Below, piece after piece: positions 44,485 through 53,545 of a stretch of DNA of 64,000 nucleotides. The position numbers were made by a program, and so were the translations under genes. The stretch is from positions 1 to 64,000 of the forward strand of contig JALCBR010000005.1 in NCBI GenBank assembly GCA_028066245.1, written 5' to 3'. Source of the DNA: Pirellulales bacterium. GTDB taxonomy: Bacteria; Planctomycetota; Planctomycetia; Pirellulales; S012-138. The first letter of the stretch is position 1; the number at the start of each line of letters is the position of its first letter. The notes under the pieces are model-generated. The model made no database searches. It saw only the letters and a program-made list of their open reading frames with translations, and had not been told where the DNA came from.

Positions 44485-45369
44485 CTATGACTTGGACGAC
44501 CTTCGCGACTTGGCGGATTTGTCATTTAAGTTCCAATCGTAGTCGAGGAACTTAAGCCGTACCGCGCCGCTGTGAGCCATGCGTTGGGAGGTTGCGTCGG
44601 GAAGGTACGGCGCGATTTGCCGTAAACGCTCAGCCGTGGAACCACCAAAGTCCGCTCCGAACCAATCGAGGATCGGCGAGACATACAATGTCTCCCGAGT
44701 TGGGTCCGCCTGAAACTTCGACCGATCTGCGAAGAACGCTTTTGCGTTAGCCGTCAACTGTTCTTCCAAGGCGTCAGGTGTGTATGCCTGAGCCAGCAAA
44801 CGCGGGCAACCAATCGACGCGCAAACGATCGCGAAGTGAATTCGTGGCTCGCCTAGCTTTCGGAGCACGGCGTGTTCGATATCGTCCAACGAGTATTCTT
44901 TGCCGTCTACACGCACTTTCAGGTTCTTCCAGATGTTGTAACCAAACAGAGATGACGTATGGTCGCGAATGCTCTTGGTGGGATACTCTCGCAGGATGCC
45001 TTTGACTGTGATCGCGTTATAGGCATTGATCCAATAGGCCAGTGTGACGCGCTTATCGATCCTGTCTGCCATTGTTGCGGCTGAGAGATGCACCAGATAT
45101 TGATCGAGCTTCTGCTGATCAGTTGCAGATTTCTTCCAAGCCTGATAGTCGACCATGCCGCGATCATCAACGTATTTCTCAAGTAGAGCATCCCAGGTGG
45201 TGTGCTGGATTCTCTCGATGGGAATGCGCTGCCGAGCCGGAACAGTCGCTCCCACATAGACATCTTTGGCTGCCGCGGTTCCATAGCTGGCAAGGCTTGC
45301 CGCTAGCGTTACACCGATCAGGGAGAGCGTGGCCAGGTACATGCGAATCGCGATGAGAATCGACATCAT
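44485..45369 (-). CDS. Exported DUF547 protein
   Basis: A 294-residue protein with a signal peptide (about 1-34, ending TAAAK) and a complete DUF547 domain: WDALLEKYVDDRGMVDYQAW (about 58-77), LAYWINAYNA (about 109-118), NIWKNLKVRVDGKEYSLDDI with EHAVLRKLGEPRIHFAIVCA, and CASIGCPRL (about 180). The family contains a cysteine-histidine pair reminiscent of transglutaminase-like proteases, but its activity is unknown. ATG 45369 is followed by a second ATG and preceded by AAAGGA. It lies 216 bases upstream of the sigma gene on the same strand; DUF547 genes recur near arsM/arsS clusters elsewhere, so a link is possible. Confidence 0.88.
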   Translation of the reverse strand: MMSILIAIRMYLATLSLIGVTLAASLASYGTAAAKDVYVGATVPARQRIPIERIQHTTWDALLEKYVDDRGMVDYQAWKKSATDQQKLDQYLVHLSAATMADRIDKRVTLAYWINAYNAITVKGILREYPTKSIRDHTSSLFGYNIWKNLKVRVDGKEYSLDDIEHAVLRKLGEPRIHFAIVCASIGCPRLLAQAYTPDALEEQLTANAKAFFADRSKFQADPTRETLYVSPILDWFGADFGGSTAERLRQIAPYLPDATSQRMAHSGAVRLKFLDYDWNLNDKSAKSRRSSKS

Positions 45370-45583
45370 CGAATCCTTTCAATGATTGTTGAGCAAGGCG
45401 AGAACTTCTCGAGCAAGCACGTCGACGACGGGGAGCTCGCCGTTTCCTGACGCAAAAAAAACAGCCGATCTCGCGAGCGTATTTCTCGCAACACTGCGTC
45501 TGTGAGAGAAGTCACGCGCAGGTGTGATAGCGATGAAGTGACAGCCCACTCGGCGGCGAGCAGCGCTTGATTGCTGATCGCGT

Positions 45584-46108
45584 TTAAGAATCCTGAGCAC
45601 CGACGAGATCTTCGGTGATTCGCCCGAGCACATCACGCACAGAGACGATACCGTGGACGTGGCCTTCCTCGTCAACTGTGGGGATGTGCCGGTAGCCGCC
45701 AACATCCATCTTGTGCAGTGCGAAAGCTAGCTTGGACTCCGGCGTGAGCGTCTCCGGGTTGGGTGTCATAAAATCCGCGACAGGTTTGTCGAAGTGTTCG
45801 GCGGATTCGGAATTGAGCCGCATCAACGCATCACGTTCGCTGAAGATGCCCACCAGTTGATCGCCCTCGACAACAAGCACAACCCCAATAGACTTTTCTA
45901 CCAGCAGTTTCAGGCATTCGCCGACGGTCTTGTCTGGCGTCACGGTAATGGGATTTGTGTTTTCCAAACGCGAAAGCCGCTCCCGATGCAAGGTGCGATC
46001 AACGCTAGATACAGCGCGCGGCTTGCTTAACTCAACCAGGGATTGCTGACACTCCTCGCATGTGTCAGCACCTTCAATATTCTCGTAGCCGCAGTAGGGG
46101 CATTTCAT
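45584..46108 (-). CDS. Zinc-ribbon plus CBS-pair protein
   Basis: A 174-residue protein starting at ATG 46108. The N-terminal zinc ribbon has C3/C6 (CPYC) and C17/C20 (CEEC). After a linker come two CBS domains (about 50-110 and 115-172), marked by GVVLVVEGDQLVGIFSERDA and GYRHIPTVDEEGHVHGIVSV. CBS pairs bind adenine nucleotides and report energy state. The frame is open to 46156, but the ribbon at the very start supports 46108. It lies directly downstream of korB on the same strand; a second CBS protein is encoded upstream of korA. Confidence 0.88.
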   Translation of the reverse strand: MKCPYCGYENIEGADTCEECQQSLVELSKPRAVSSVDRTLHRERLSRLENTNPITVTPDKTVGECLKLLVEKSIGVVLVVEGDQLVGIFSERDALMRLNSESAEHFDKPVADFMTPNPETLTPESKLAFALHKMDVGGYRHIPTVDEEGHVHGIVSVRDVLGRITEDLVGAQDS

Positions 46109-46235
46109 CGCTTGACCTTTGAGTGTCCTCAGACTTGAAGGGCACGAGTCATCCACACTTACAGCATAACCTTCACAACATATACGGCCTTTGGCCAGTT
46201 AGCGGGCGATGCAATCACGCCAATGACGAACATTT

Positions 46236-47270
46236 CTAGGCAGACTCAGCTTCCACCTTCCACGTTTCTCCAGATGTGAACAGCGCTTCCAGGTCTCCCT
46301 TGCCACGCTTTTCGATCGCGTCAGCGATCTGATTGTCCATCCGTTCATCGTAGACGGGACGTTCAACGGCGCGGAACACGCCGATGGGTTCCGGAAATTC
46401 CGGATAGCGCATGCGGCTCAGCAAATAAGCCAAGCTTGGCTCGGGGGCTTTTTCATCGTGGAACAGCAGGTCATCCTCACTGATGCCTTTGCCCAGTTCG
46501 ACGATTTCTGGATCCATGCCATTGAGTCGAATGCCTTTGTTGCGATCTTTGCCGAAGATCAATGGTTTGCCGTGCTCGATCTCGATCACGGTGTCCTGTT
46601 TGGTATTGCGGTCCGTGGCATAGTTGAACGCGCCATCATTGAAAACGTTGCAGTTTTGGTAGACCTCAACAAAGGCCGTGCCTTTGTGTTCGGCAGCTCG
46701 CTTGAGCGTTTCACCCAAGTGCTTGATGTGCACGTCAATGCTGCGAGCGACAAACGTTGCTTCACAGCCGATAGCGACGGAGAGCGGATAGACGGGATTA
46801 TCAACCGATCCAAACGGAGTGCTCTTGGTGATCTTACCCAAGGGCGACGTGGGCGAGTACTGCCCTTTGGTCAATCCGTAAATCTGGTTGTTGAAGAGGA
46901 CAATGTTGATGTCCAAGTTGCGACGAATGGCGTGCATCAAGTGATTTCCACCGATGGACAGCGCATCGCCGTCTCCAGTGATCACCCAGACAAAGAGCTC
47001 TGGGCGAGCGCATTTGACGCCGGTGGCGACAGCGGGCGCTCGACCATGGATTGAATGGATACCGTAGGTGTTCATGTAGTACGGAAACCGGCTGGAGCAG
47101 CCGATGCCGGATACGAACACAGTGTCTTCTCGCGGAACGCCGATCTGCGGCAAGACTTTCTTCATCTGCGCGAGAATGGAGTAATCTCCGCAACCCGGAC
47201 ACCAACGAACATCTTGATCACTGGCGAAGTCAGTGGACTTAAGGACCGGCAACGATGTATCTGAGCTCAT
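46236..47270 (-). CDS. korB: 2-oxoacid:ferredoxin oxidoreductase, beta subunit
   Basis: The thiamine-diphosphate-binding half of 2-oxoglutarate (or another 2-oxoacid):ferredoxin oxidoreductase, which makes or uses acyl-CoA with reduced ferredoxin. WCPGCGDYSIL (about 23) and the Cys of GIGCSS contribute iron-sulfur ligands; the thiamine motif is GDGDALSIGGNHLMHAIRRN (about 98-117), with NNQIYGLTKGQYSPTS following. ATG 47270 begins MSSDTSLPVL; a longer frame reaches 47300. Length is 344. It follows korA after 105 bases on the same strand; the two form the enzyme. The 2-oxoglutarate preference is inferred from family resemblance. Confidence 0.93.
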   Translation of the reverse strand: MSSDTSLPVLKSTDFASDQDVRWCPGCGDYSILAQMKKVLPQIGVPREDTVFVSGIGCSSRFPYYMNTYGIHSIHGRAPAVATGVKCARPELFVWVITGDGDALSIGGNHLMHAIRRNLDINIVLFNNQIYGLTKGQYSPTSPLGKITKSTPFGSVDNPVYPLSVAIGCEATFVARSIDVHIKHLGETLKRAAEHKGTAFVEVYQNCNVFNDGAFNYATDRNTKQDTVIEIEHGKPLIFGKDRNKGIRLNGMDPEIVELGKGISEDDLLFHDEKAPEPSLAYLLSRMRYPEFPEPIGVFRAVERPVYDERMDNQIADAIEKRGKGDLEALFTSGETWKVEAESA

Positions 47271-47375
47271 GGTCTTGGTGATCCAATGGGATCTGGTCAA
47301 AGTGATTTCCCTGGCTGAGTGATCTCAGTCAGCAGGGTTTGAGGGCGTGGTCATGGCCAAGTCAGGCATCCTCGA

Positions 47376-49232
47376 TCAGTTGGCAAGGATTTCCTCCACC
47401 GCTTCAACGATTTCGCTCACGGCAAACGGCTTCCCTTGCACTTTATTCAATCCTTGGGCATCAACAAGAAATTCTGAGCGAATCAATGTTCTCAACTGGC
47501 CATTGTTGAGTTCCGGGATCAGGACTGTGTCGTACTGCTTCAGCAACTCGCCGAGATTGGACGGGAAGGGGTACAGGTGCCGCAAGTGTGCGTGGGCAAC
47601 ACTAGCGCCTTGTTCCTTCAAGCGGTTCGTCGCCGTATTGCACGAACCAAACGTGCCACCCCAGCTCAACAACAGCACCTTGCCCTGCTCCACACCGTTG
47701 ACTTCCTGAGCGGGAATTGTCTGGGCAACGTTGGCAATTTTCTGCGCCCTGATATCCGTCATCTTCTGGTGGTTAAGTGGGTCATACGAGACGTTACCCG
47801 TGATATGCTGCTTTTCCAATCCGCCAATTCGATGCATCAAGCCAGGCGTTCCTGGAACTGCCCAGGGACGTGCAAGGTACTCATCCCTGGCATAAGGCTG
47901 GAACTCGTCGCCATTTTGAAGTGCGTTCGCATATTTGACGTTGATCTTAGGAAGATCCGCGACGTTGGGCAGCTTCCACGGTTCCGATCCGTTGGCGATA
48001 TAGCCATCGGTCAACACCATCACAGGTATCATGAATTGCGTAGCGATTCGCCAGGCTTCGATGGCGACATCGAAACAATCCGCAGGACTGCGGGCAGCGA
48101 TCACCGGCATCGGGCACTCGCCATTTCGGCCGAAGATTGCCTGGAACAAGTCAGCTTGCTCGGTCTTTGTCGGCAAGCCTGTGCTGGGGCCGCCGCGCTG
48201 CACATTGACAACAATCATCGGCAACTCGGTCATCACCGCCAATCCCATGGCTTCGCCCTTGAGAGCAATGCCGGGACCGCTGGAGGCGGTGACACCCATT
48301 GAGCCGGCGAACGCAGCGCCGATGGTTGCCGTGACCGCTGCAATCTCATCTTCCGCTTGAAACGTCCGAACACCAAAAGACTTGTGGCGGGACAGCTCGT
48401 GCAAGATATCACTGGCAGGGGTGATCGGATATGTGCCGTAGAATAAGTCACAGCCGCTTTGAACTGATGCGGTCACCAACCCCCAAGCGAGCGCCTGGTT
48501 GCCCATCATATTGCGATATTGACCTGGCTGCAGCGTGGCCTTGTCGACGCGGAAATGGCTATGGAAAGCTTCCGTCGTTTCACCGTAGTTGTAGCCGGCA
48601 TGTAGAGCACTGCGATTGGCCTCCGCGACATCAGGCTTGCTCGAGAACTTACTTTCGATGAACCGTAATGTGGGATCCAGCGGCCGGTTATAGAGCCAAA
48701 ACACCAACCCCATCGCAAAGAAGTTGCGGCAACGGTCGGCGTCGCGCCCAGATAAACCGGTCTCCGCGACAGCCAGCCGCGTGAGTTTGGTCATCTCGAC
48801 TTCAAACACCTGGAAGCCGGAGATGCTTCCATCTTCTAATGGGTTGGCGTCGATCGCAGCTAGCTTGAACTCCTTCTCCGTGAAGGAATCTTTGTTAACG
48901 ATCAGGATACCGCCATCAACCAGGTCACTCAGGTTAGTGACCAATGCAGCCGGGTTCATCGCCACCAGGGCGTCAACGGAGTCCCCCGGCGTAAAAATCT
49001 CACGGCTGGCAAAGTGAATCTGGAAACCACTCACGCCTGCGCGCGTTCCGCGTGGAGCGCGAATCTCGGCAGGGAAGTCCGGGAAGGTGGCAATGTCATT
49101 GCCAATCAAGGCGGACGTGTTGGTCAATTGGGTCCCAGCCAACTGCATACCATCGCCAGAGTCACCGCAGAATCGAACAGTCGCGGCATCCAGCTCTTTG
49201 ATTGGCTTCTTTGAATTTGTCGTGGTGGACAT
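47376..49232 (-). CDS. korA: 2-oxoacid:ferredoxin oxidoreductase, fused gamma-alpha subunit
   Basis: A 618-residue subunit. The gamma domain is at about 12-190 (TVRFCGDSGDGMQLAGTQLT and AALVTNLSDLVDGGILIVNK), then the alpha domain, about 215-618, with YPITPASDILHELSR, GAAFAGSMGVTASSGPGIAL and PMIVVNVQRGGPSTGLPTKT. It catalyses oxidative decarboxylation with CoA and ferredoxin together with KorB. ATG 49232 has AGGA seven bases upstream. The upstream region holds a directly repeated 14-bp sequence. The enzyme is oxygen-sensitive in many species, though two-subunit forms like this exist in aerobes. Confidence 0.94.
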   Translation of the reverse strand: MSTTTNSKKPIKELDAATVRFCGDSGDGMQLAGTQLTNTSALIGNDIATFPDFPAEIRAPRGTRAGVSGFQIHFASREIFTPGDSVDALVAMNPAALVTNLSDLVDGGILIVNKDSFTEKEFKLAAIDANPLEDGSISGFQVFEVEMTKLTRLAVAETGLSGRDADRCRNFFAMGLVFWLYNRPLDPTLRFIESKFSSKPDVAEANRSALHAGYNYGETTEAFHSHFRVDKATLQPGQYRNMMGNQALAWGLVTASVQSGCDLFYGTYPITPASDILHELSRHKSFGVRTFQAEDEIAAVTATIGAAFAGSMGVTASSGPGIALKGEAMGLAVMTELPMIVVNVQRGGPSTGLPTKTEQADLFQAIFGRNGECPMPVIAARSPADCFDVAIEAWRIATQFMIPVMVLTDGYIANGSEPWKLPNVADLPKINVKYANALQNGDEFQPYARDEYLARPWAVPGTPGLMHRIGGLEKQHITGNVSYDPLNHQKMTDIRAQKIANVAQTIPAQEVNGVEQGKVLLLSWGGTFGSCNTATNRLKEQGASVAHAHLRHLYPFPSNLGELLKQYDTVLIPELNNGQLRTLIRSEFLVDAQGLNKVQGKPFAVSEIVEAVEEILAN

Positions 49233-49308
49233 GATTCCTGAGTGTGGTTTCGCTAGCGAAAGCGTGCCGGCTCTTTGCCGCGGTCACTACTGTTCGCACG
49301 AAAGTGTA

Positions 49309-49394
49309 GGATGATTCAAGCTTGTGGCGACAACCAACGAAAAGCAGCGCGTGGATGAATTTTCGTTGGACGTCCCTAAGGGATGATTCAAGCT
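49309..49394. repeat. Direct repeat GGATGATTCAAGCT upstream of korA
   Basis: The 14-base sequence occurs at 49309-49322 and 49381-49394, 72 bases apart, each followed by a similar GGCGA. Both copies lie in the 239-bp gap between korA and the CBS gene, about 77 and 149 bases before the korA start. Spaced direct repeats in a promoter region suggest a regulator binding twice, but no such factor is identified. Confidence 0.5.
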
Positions 49395-49471
49395 GGGGCG
49401 AGAAAGGCAATCGAATTCGTCGTATTCAGTTGTTGATTTTGCGGAGGTGGTTCAAACGGAAAAGGCCTGGG

Positions 49472-49972
49472 TCAAGCACCTTCTCGTTGCTCCATGGCGG
49501 GATTGGGTTGGGGGGAAAGGTTGTATACGGACTGCGGAAAGTGCTGGACTAGATAATGCACCAGCGACTTGACCGACAAGATGCCAACTGGGCGACCGTT
49601 GCTATTGACAATCGGCAGCGTGCGGTACCCACCGTGGGACATCATCTTCACCGCGTCGGCGACGGTTGCAGAAGCGGCCAACTTGGCCGGATCTCGGGTC
49701 ATCGCCTCGCTGATTGGGCCATCCAAGCTCGCCTGGGCTGCCATCAATCGCAGAGCGTCGCGCTCCGTGAAGATCCCGACCAGGCGTTCTCCTTCACAAA
49801 CGAGCAAGCCGCCGGCGCGGCGGGCTTTGAGCAACTCAAAGACATCGCAAACAGAGACATCCGGCGCGACAATCAGGGGATCTTTCAATCCCGTCTGCTC
49901 GACAGTCTCGTTCGTCAGATTGAACTCAATATCCACAGAAACCGCCTCACCAGGACGAGAGTTAAGAGACAT
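49472..49972 (-). CDS. CBS-pair protein
   Basis: A 166-residue cytoplasmic protein made almost entirely of two CBS domains (about 30-90 and 95-155), with GGLLVCEGERLVGIFTERDA and GGYRTLPIVNSNGRPVGILS. It is similar in layout to the zinc-ribbon CBS protein on the other side of korAB but lacks the ribbon. It probably binds AMP, ATP or another adenosine ligand. It lies upstream of korA on the same strand, separated by 239 bases. The C-terminus (LSPQPNPAMEQREGA) is a short tail. Confidence 0.87.
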   Translation of the reverse strand: MSLNSRPGEAVSVDIEFNLTNETVEQTGLKDPLIVAPDVSVCDVFELLKARRAGGLLVCEGERLVGIFTERDALRLMAAQASLDGPISEAMTRDPAKLAASATVADAVKMMSHGGYRTLPIVNSNGRPVGILSVKSLVHYLVQHFPQSVYNLSPQPNPAMEQREGA

Positions 49973-50149
49973 CCTGCAACGGTCGTTTGGGAGCGTGAAG
50001 CACTCAGGAACACGACACGTGCCCGCTTACGCTGTTTCTAACACGGAGTTGAAATAGTGAGAACGGGCAATTGCCCGTTTTTCTACGGTTTCAGGCGAAT
50101 AGGCAGACCTGCGGCCACGTCATTCAAGCACCATGGCGTGAAGCCTATC

Positions 50150-51004
50150 CTACTCGTCAACAGGCCGGGGCGCTCTCGATTGAGCTTCTCGGTAGAAGCG
50201 TTCGAGGTCGATCCCCCCTTTCTGTTCCTCCTCCAACAGTTTCAATCGCATTTCCAACCGCTCGATCCGCTTGGCCATGGCCGGGATTTTGTCCGTTGCG
50301 TCGGTGACCCGCCGTGGACGCGGCGCTTGCGGGTAGTTCAAGTGCCGCTGGAGGGCGGCAAAGAGGAGCATCGGATCGCGACGGCGGTTGGCCAGAGCGA
50401 TCTTCCCTTCTTTTTCGCCAAACAGCGGAGGCGGCGCGTCATCGCATGACTTTTGCTGCCGTTGTTGAACCTGACGGTAGTGCTGGCTGTAGATGTAAAT
50501 CATGTCAGACAGCTCAATCAGGCCGATCTGCGTCTTGAACTGCTTGATGAAGTCTTGCCAGCTGGCATCAAAGATCGGATCAGCCTGCATCGCGTCGAGC
50601 CCACGACTATAGCGGAGCCGGTTGTGAGCGATGACCTCATACTGAAACAAGAAGATTCCCTGGACGCTTGCCCCCTCGGCCCGGAATTTCGCTTCGCGTT
50701 CGAGTATCAACAGTGCCAGATCGAAGTCGAACCGTCCCCGCTCATTCTCAGCTTCCTCGATCAAGTACGACTGAAAGGGCGTGAAATAGTGATGCAAGCG
50801 GGCCATTCCGGGGGCGAAAACTCCGTGTAACCTCAGCTCGGAACTGAGGAATTCAATGGCCATTGCCAGCTTGGCGGTCGCGAGAATCTCCTGTTTCACC
50901 ACGGCTAGGACATCCTGCGTTGCCATGTTCTCGGTGATCCGCTCCGCCAGCGCGTGGAAGAAATAAGCCTGCTCCACGTATTCTTCTTTTTCCAAGATCG
51001 GCAT
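50150..51004 (-). CDS. Unknown cytoplasmic helical protein
   Basis: A 284-residue protein that I do not recognise. It is largely helical, without signal or membrane segments: residues 1-100 hold hydrophobic helices (YVEQAYFFHALAERI and LFQYEVIAHNRL), about 170-200 is Gln/Lys-rich (YRQVQQRQQKSCDD), and a coiled coil at about 245-275 (RIERLEMRLKLLEEEQKG) is followed by an acidic end. It looks like a conserved planctomycete protein by its orderly composition and codon use. It is divergent from ribBA. No catalytic pattern is evident. Confidence 0.72.
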   Translation of the reverse strand: MPILEKEEYVEQAYFFHALAERITENMATQDVLAVVKQEILATAKLAMAIEFLSSELRLHGVFAPGMARLHHYFTPFQSYLIEEAENERGRFDFDLALLILEREAKFRAEGASVQGIFLFQYEVIAHNRLRYSRGLDAMQADPIFDASWQDFIKQFKTQIGLIELSDMIYIYSQHYRQVQQRQQKSCDDAPPPLFGEKEGKIALANRRRDPMLLFAALQRHLNYPQAPRPRRVTDATDKIPAMAKRIERLEMRLKLLEEEQKGGIDLERFYREAQSRAPRPVDE

Positions 51005-51176
51005 CGGAAGGAGCAGCGGGGAAAGCAGGGTCAGGAATGGATCAAAGGTTCACGCTTGAGAATGCGACTTTTCGGGGCACTGACTTGTGGAAGACAGCGA
51101 CTTTGCAGTCCATCGGTCGCCCAGAGCGGGAGTCACTGGATCGAACGCAAGGCTAGTTCGCCGCGAGCGTCCTTCT

Positions 51177-51182
51177 ATAATA
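51177..51182 (+). promoter_or_regulatory. Possible -10 box upstream of ribBA
   Basis: TATAAT occurs 72 bases before the ribBA start in otherwise GC-rich DNA. No good -35 box lies 16-18 bases upstream (CTAGTT at best). It may be the ribBA promoter, or an unrelated match. Confidence 0.28.
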
Positions 51183-51254
51183 GCGTTGATCGACCTTCCG
51201 CCGGGTATTCGTCGCCGTTTTTCACCAGTCCCGATTTAGCCGTTCACGCACGAC

Positions 51255-52469
51255 ATGACCAGGGAATTTTCACCGATTGAATCCGCCATCGCCGCTGTCG
51301 CGAGAGGCGAAGTTGTCATCGTCATGGATGCTGAGGATCGTGAGAACGAAGGAGACTTTGTCTGCGCCGCCGAGCTGGCAACAGCAGAGACAGTCAATTT
51401 TATGCTCAACGGGCGAGGACAGCTTTGTATCCCGATCTTGCCCGAGGTTGCCGAGCGCCTCGACCTTCCGGCGATGACTGTTGCCAATAATGCCCCCCTG
51501 CGGACGGCGTTCACCATTGCCATTGACCACACCAGCTGCAAAACAGGTATCACGGCCGCGGAGAAAGCGGCTACGATTCGGGCGGTGGTTGATCCGGAAG
51601 CCGGGCCTGACGATTTCGTCCGTCCAGGACACATGTTTCCGCTCGTCGCAAAAGAAGGGGGTGTGCTCCGCCGCGCCGGACATACGGAAGCAGCCGTTGA
51701 TCTGGCTCGCATGGCCGGCCTGAAATCTGCGGGCGTGCTCTGTGAGATCCTCGGCCCGAATGGAAATCGGGCAACGCGGTCGGAACTGTTTGATCTCGCT
51801 CAGCAGCACAACTTGCAAATCATCACGATCGAAGACCTGATCCGCTACCGCCGCCGGCAAGAGAAACTTGTCGCCCGTGAGGCTGTGGCCGAACTCCCCA
51901 CACGCTATGGCCCAGGCAAGGTCATCGCCTATGGCGTCAGGTACGAGAATCAACAGCCGATCGCGCTGATATTTGGCGATCTGGAATCGACCGCCGTCCC
52001 GCTGGTCCGCCTGCACTCCTCCTGCTTCACCGGCGATTTGATTCAATCGCTCCGCTGCGATTGTGGCGACCAGCTCCACCTTGCCTTGCAAATGATCCAG
52101 GATGACGGCGCCGGCGTGCTGATCTATCTCCCGCAAGAAGGAAGGGGCATTGGGCTGGCCGAAAAGATCAAGGCTTACAAGCTGCAAGATCAGGGCATGG
52201 ACACGGTCGAGGCCAACCTCGCGCTCGGTCACAAGGCCGACATGCGTGACTACGGAGTTGGCATCCAGATCTTAAAGGACCTGGGACTCTCAAAAATCCG
52301 GCTACTGACCAACAACCCCAAGAAAACCAACGCCTTTATCTATGGCGGCTATGAACTGGAGGTTGTGGACCAAGTGCCAATCATTGCCCCTCCTTGCGAA
52401 CACAACAGCCGCTATCTTGCTGCCAAACGCGACAAGCTTGGGCACGACTTGCCGGAGTTTCAGACGTGA
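51255..52469 (+). CDS. ribBA: Bifunctional DHBP synthase / GTP cyclohydrolase II
   Basis: Supplies both precursors of riboflavin. The N-terminal part (about 1-200) makes 3,4-dihydroxy-2-butanone 4-phosphate from ribulose 5-phosphate, with the acidic motif DAEDRENEGDF (about 26-36) and RRAGHTEAA. The C-terminal part (about 205-404) opens GTP, with zinc ligands C257, C268 and C270 (SSCFTGD and RCDCG), LPQEGRGIGL, and RLLTNNPKK. Length is normal at 404. No FMN riboswitch could be recognised upstream. It is a single gene here. Confidence 0.97.
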   Translation: MTREFSPIESAIAAVARGEVVIVMDAEDRENEGDFVCAAELATAETVNFMLNGRGQLCIPILPEVAERLDLPAMTVANNAPLRTAFTIAIDHTSCKTGITAAEKAATIRAVVDPEAGPDDFVRPGHMFPLVAKEGGVLRRAGHTEAAVDLARMAGLKSAGVLCEILGPNGNRATRSELFDLAQQHNLQIITIEDLIRYRRRQEKLVAREAVAELPTRYGPGKVIAYGVRYENQQPIALIFGDLESTAVPLVRLHSSCFTGDLIQSLRCDCGDQLHLALQMIQDDGAGVLIYLPQEGRGIGLAEKIKAYKLQDQGMDTVEANLALGHKADMRDYGVGIQILKDLGLSKIRLLTNNPKKTNAFIYGGYELEVVDQVPIIAPPCEHNSRYLAAKRDKLGHDLPEFQT

Positions 52470-52567
52470 GAGTGAGAGTGTGGTGTCAGGTGAGCGCTAA
52501 CATTTGCCAAAAGCCCGGCACGCGTTCGACCCTGTAGACGCGGAATGAGTTGACGAGCGATGATTCG

Positions 52568-53434
52568 TCATCGTGTTGATTTCTGATACGTATCGAAATC
52601 CACGCTGCGGAAATCTCGCAGCCAGAAGTGGATCTCGTCGATCTTCGTACGATCTTTGTTGGAGACTTGCTCACGGACTTCGTGCTGGCTACGTACTGTG
52701 GACGTCTTGCCGCCGAGGCCCTGCGTGAGTTCGCGCACAATACGAGTGGGGATCATGTCGTGTTCGTGGAGCCATTTGTTGACCGGCATTCTGGCGAACC
52801 CCCAGGGATTTTGAATGGCTGACATCCGCGTGGTCATGTCCAAGAACCGCGCCAGTTTTTGCCGCACATCGCCATCGGTTGGCTTTTGCACGGAAACGGT
52901 GTACTTGACACTGCGATCCGTGAATCCCACCACCCGTGATTCACTGTCACCTTGAATCTGGTAGGACGGCTCCAGCAGGAAATTCCACATCGCACGTTCG
53001 CGTGGATCAGCGCTCTTGGCAGCCTGCCGGAGCGAAATCTTCGTCTGGCCCAGCCGCCATTCCATTGCGGGAAAATCCAGCGATGTTTGGATCTGTTTCT
53101 GAGCGTTCAACAGGACGATCCTGCGAGCGGCGAAGTCAATCAATAAAGCTCGCTGCGTTTCCCAGTCGTAGGCGGTTTCGCCGACAAAGATCGTTGTGTG
53201 CGATTCCACTGGCGTTTGCTCAGTGTCCACATAGATCACTGTTTCATAGGCGAAATCGTTGGTGGTCTGCACGGCTTGATCCTGATTTCCCTCATGAGAC
53301 TGACAAACGCCTGGCAGCATTCCCACTGCCAACGTTGCAGCCAGGGCAATGCGGGGCCAGCGCGGTGAACCGCAATCCAGGCTCTCGGTAAAACGTGAGT
53401 CCTTCAAGACGGTATCAGTAGTTGGTTGGGCCAT
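52568..53434 (-). CDS. Secreted protein of unknown function
   Basis: A 288-residue exported protein. After about 25 residues of hydrophilic leader the hydrophobic stretch IALAATLAVGMLPGV (about 30-44) is followed by QSHEG, so it is a long signal peptide or anchor. The mature part is mixed alpha/beta with YVDTEQTPVESHTTIFVGET, RRIVLLNAQKQIQTSLDF and a C-terminal charged region. ATG 53434 is preferred for the ribosome binding site GAGGAAG; a frame to 53512 adds 26 residues. I know no family. It precedes the minus-strand flow from fliM, which ends 111 bases upstream. Confidence 0.7.
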   Translation of the reverse strand: MAQPTTDTVLKDSRFTESLDCGSPRWPRIALAATLAVGMLPGVCQSHEGNQDQAVQTTNDFAYETVIYVDTEQTPVESHTTIFVGETAYDWETQRALLIDFAARRIVLLNAQKQIQTSLDFPAMEWRLGQTKISLRQAAKSADPRERAMWNFLLEPSYQIQGDSESRVVGFTDRSVKYTVSVQKPTDGDVRQKLARFLDMTTRMSAIQNPWGFARMPVNKWLHEHDMIPTRIVRELTQGLGGKTSTVRSQHEVREQVSNKDRTKIDEIHFWLRDFRSVDFDTYQKSTR

Positions 53435-53545
53435 CGCAATCTTCCTCAACTGGCAATTGGCAAGGTTGAAGGGTGACGGTGTCGTCAGCGTCTGCCTGAG
53501 AGCTTCCAACACAATTCCCTGGCGCAGTCATTCTCTCTGGCGCAG

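Noticed and set aside
51005-51254. FMN riboswitch upstream of ribBA
   Set aside because: None of the conserved FMN-element blocks could be recognised by eye in the leader, which also lacks the expected closing stem.
51270-52232. Antisense 320-codon frame over ribBA
   Set aside because: The sense frame carries all ribBA motifs; the antisense frame is a consequence of codon bias in GC-rich DNA.
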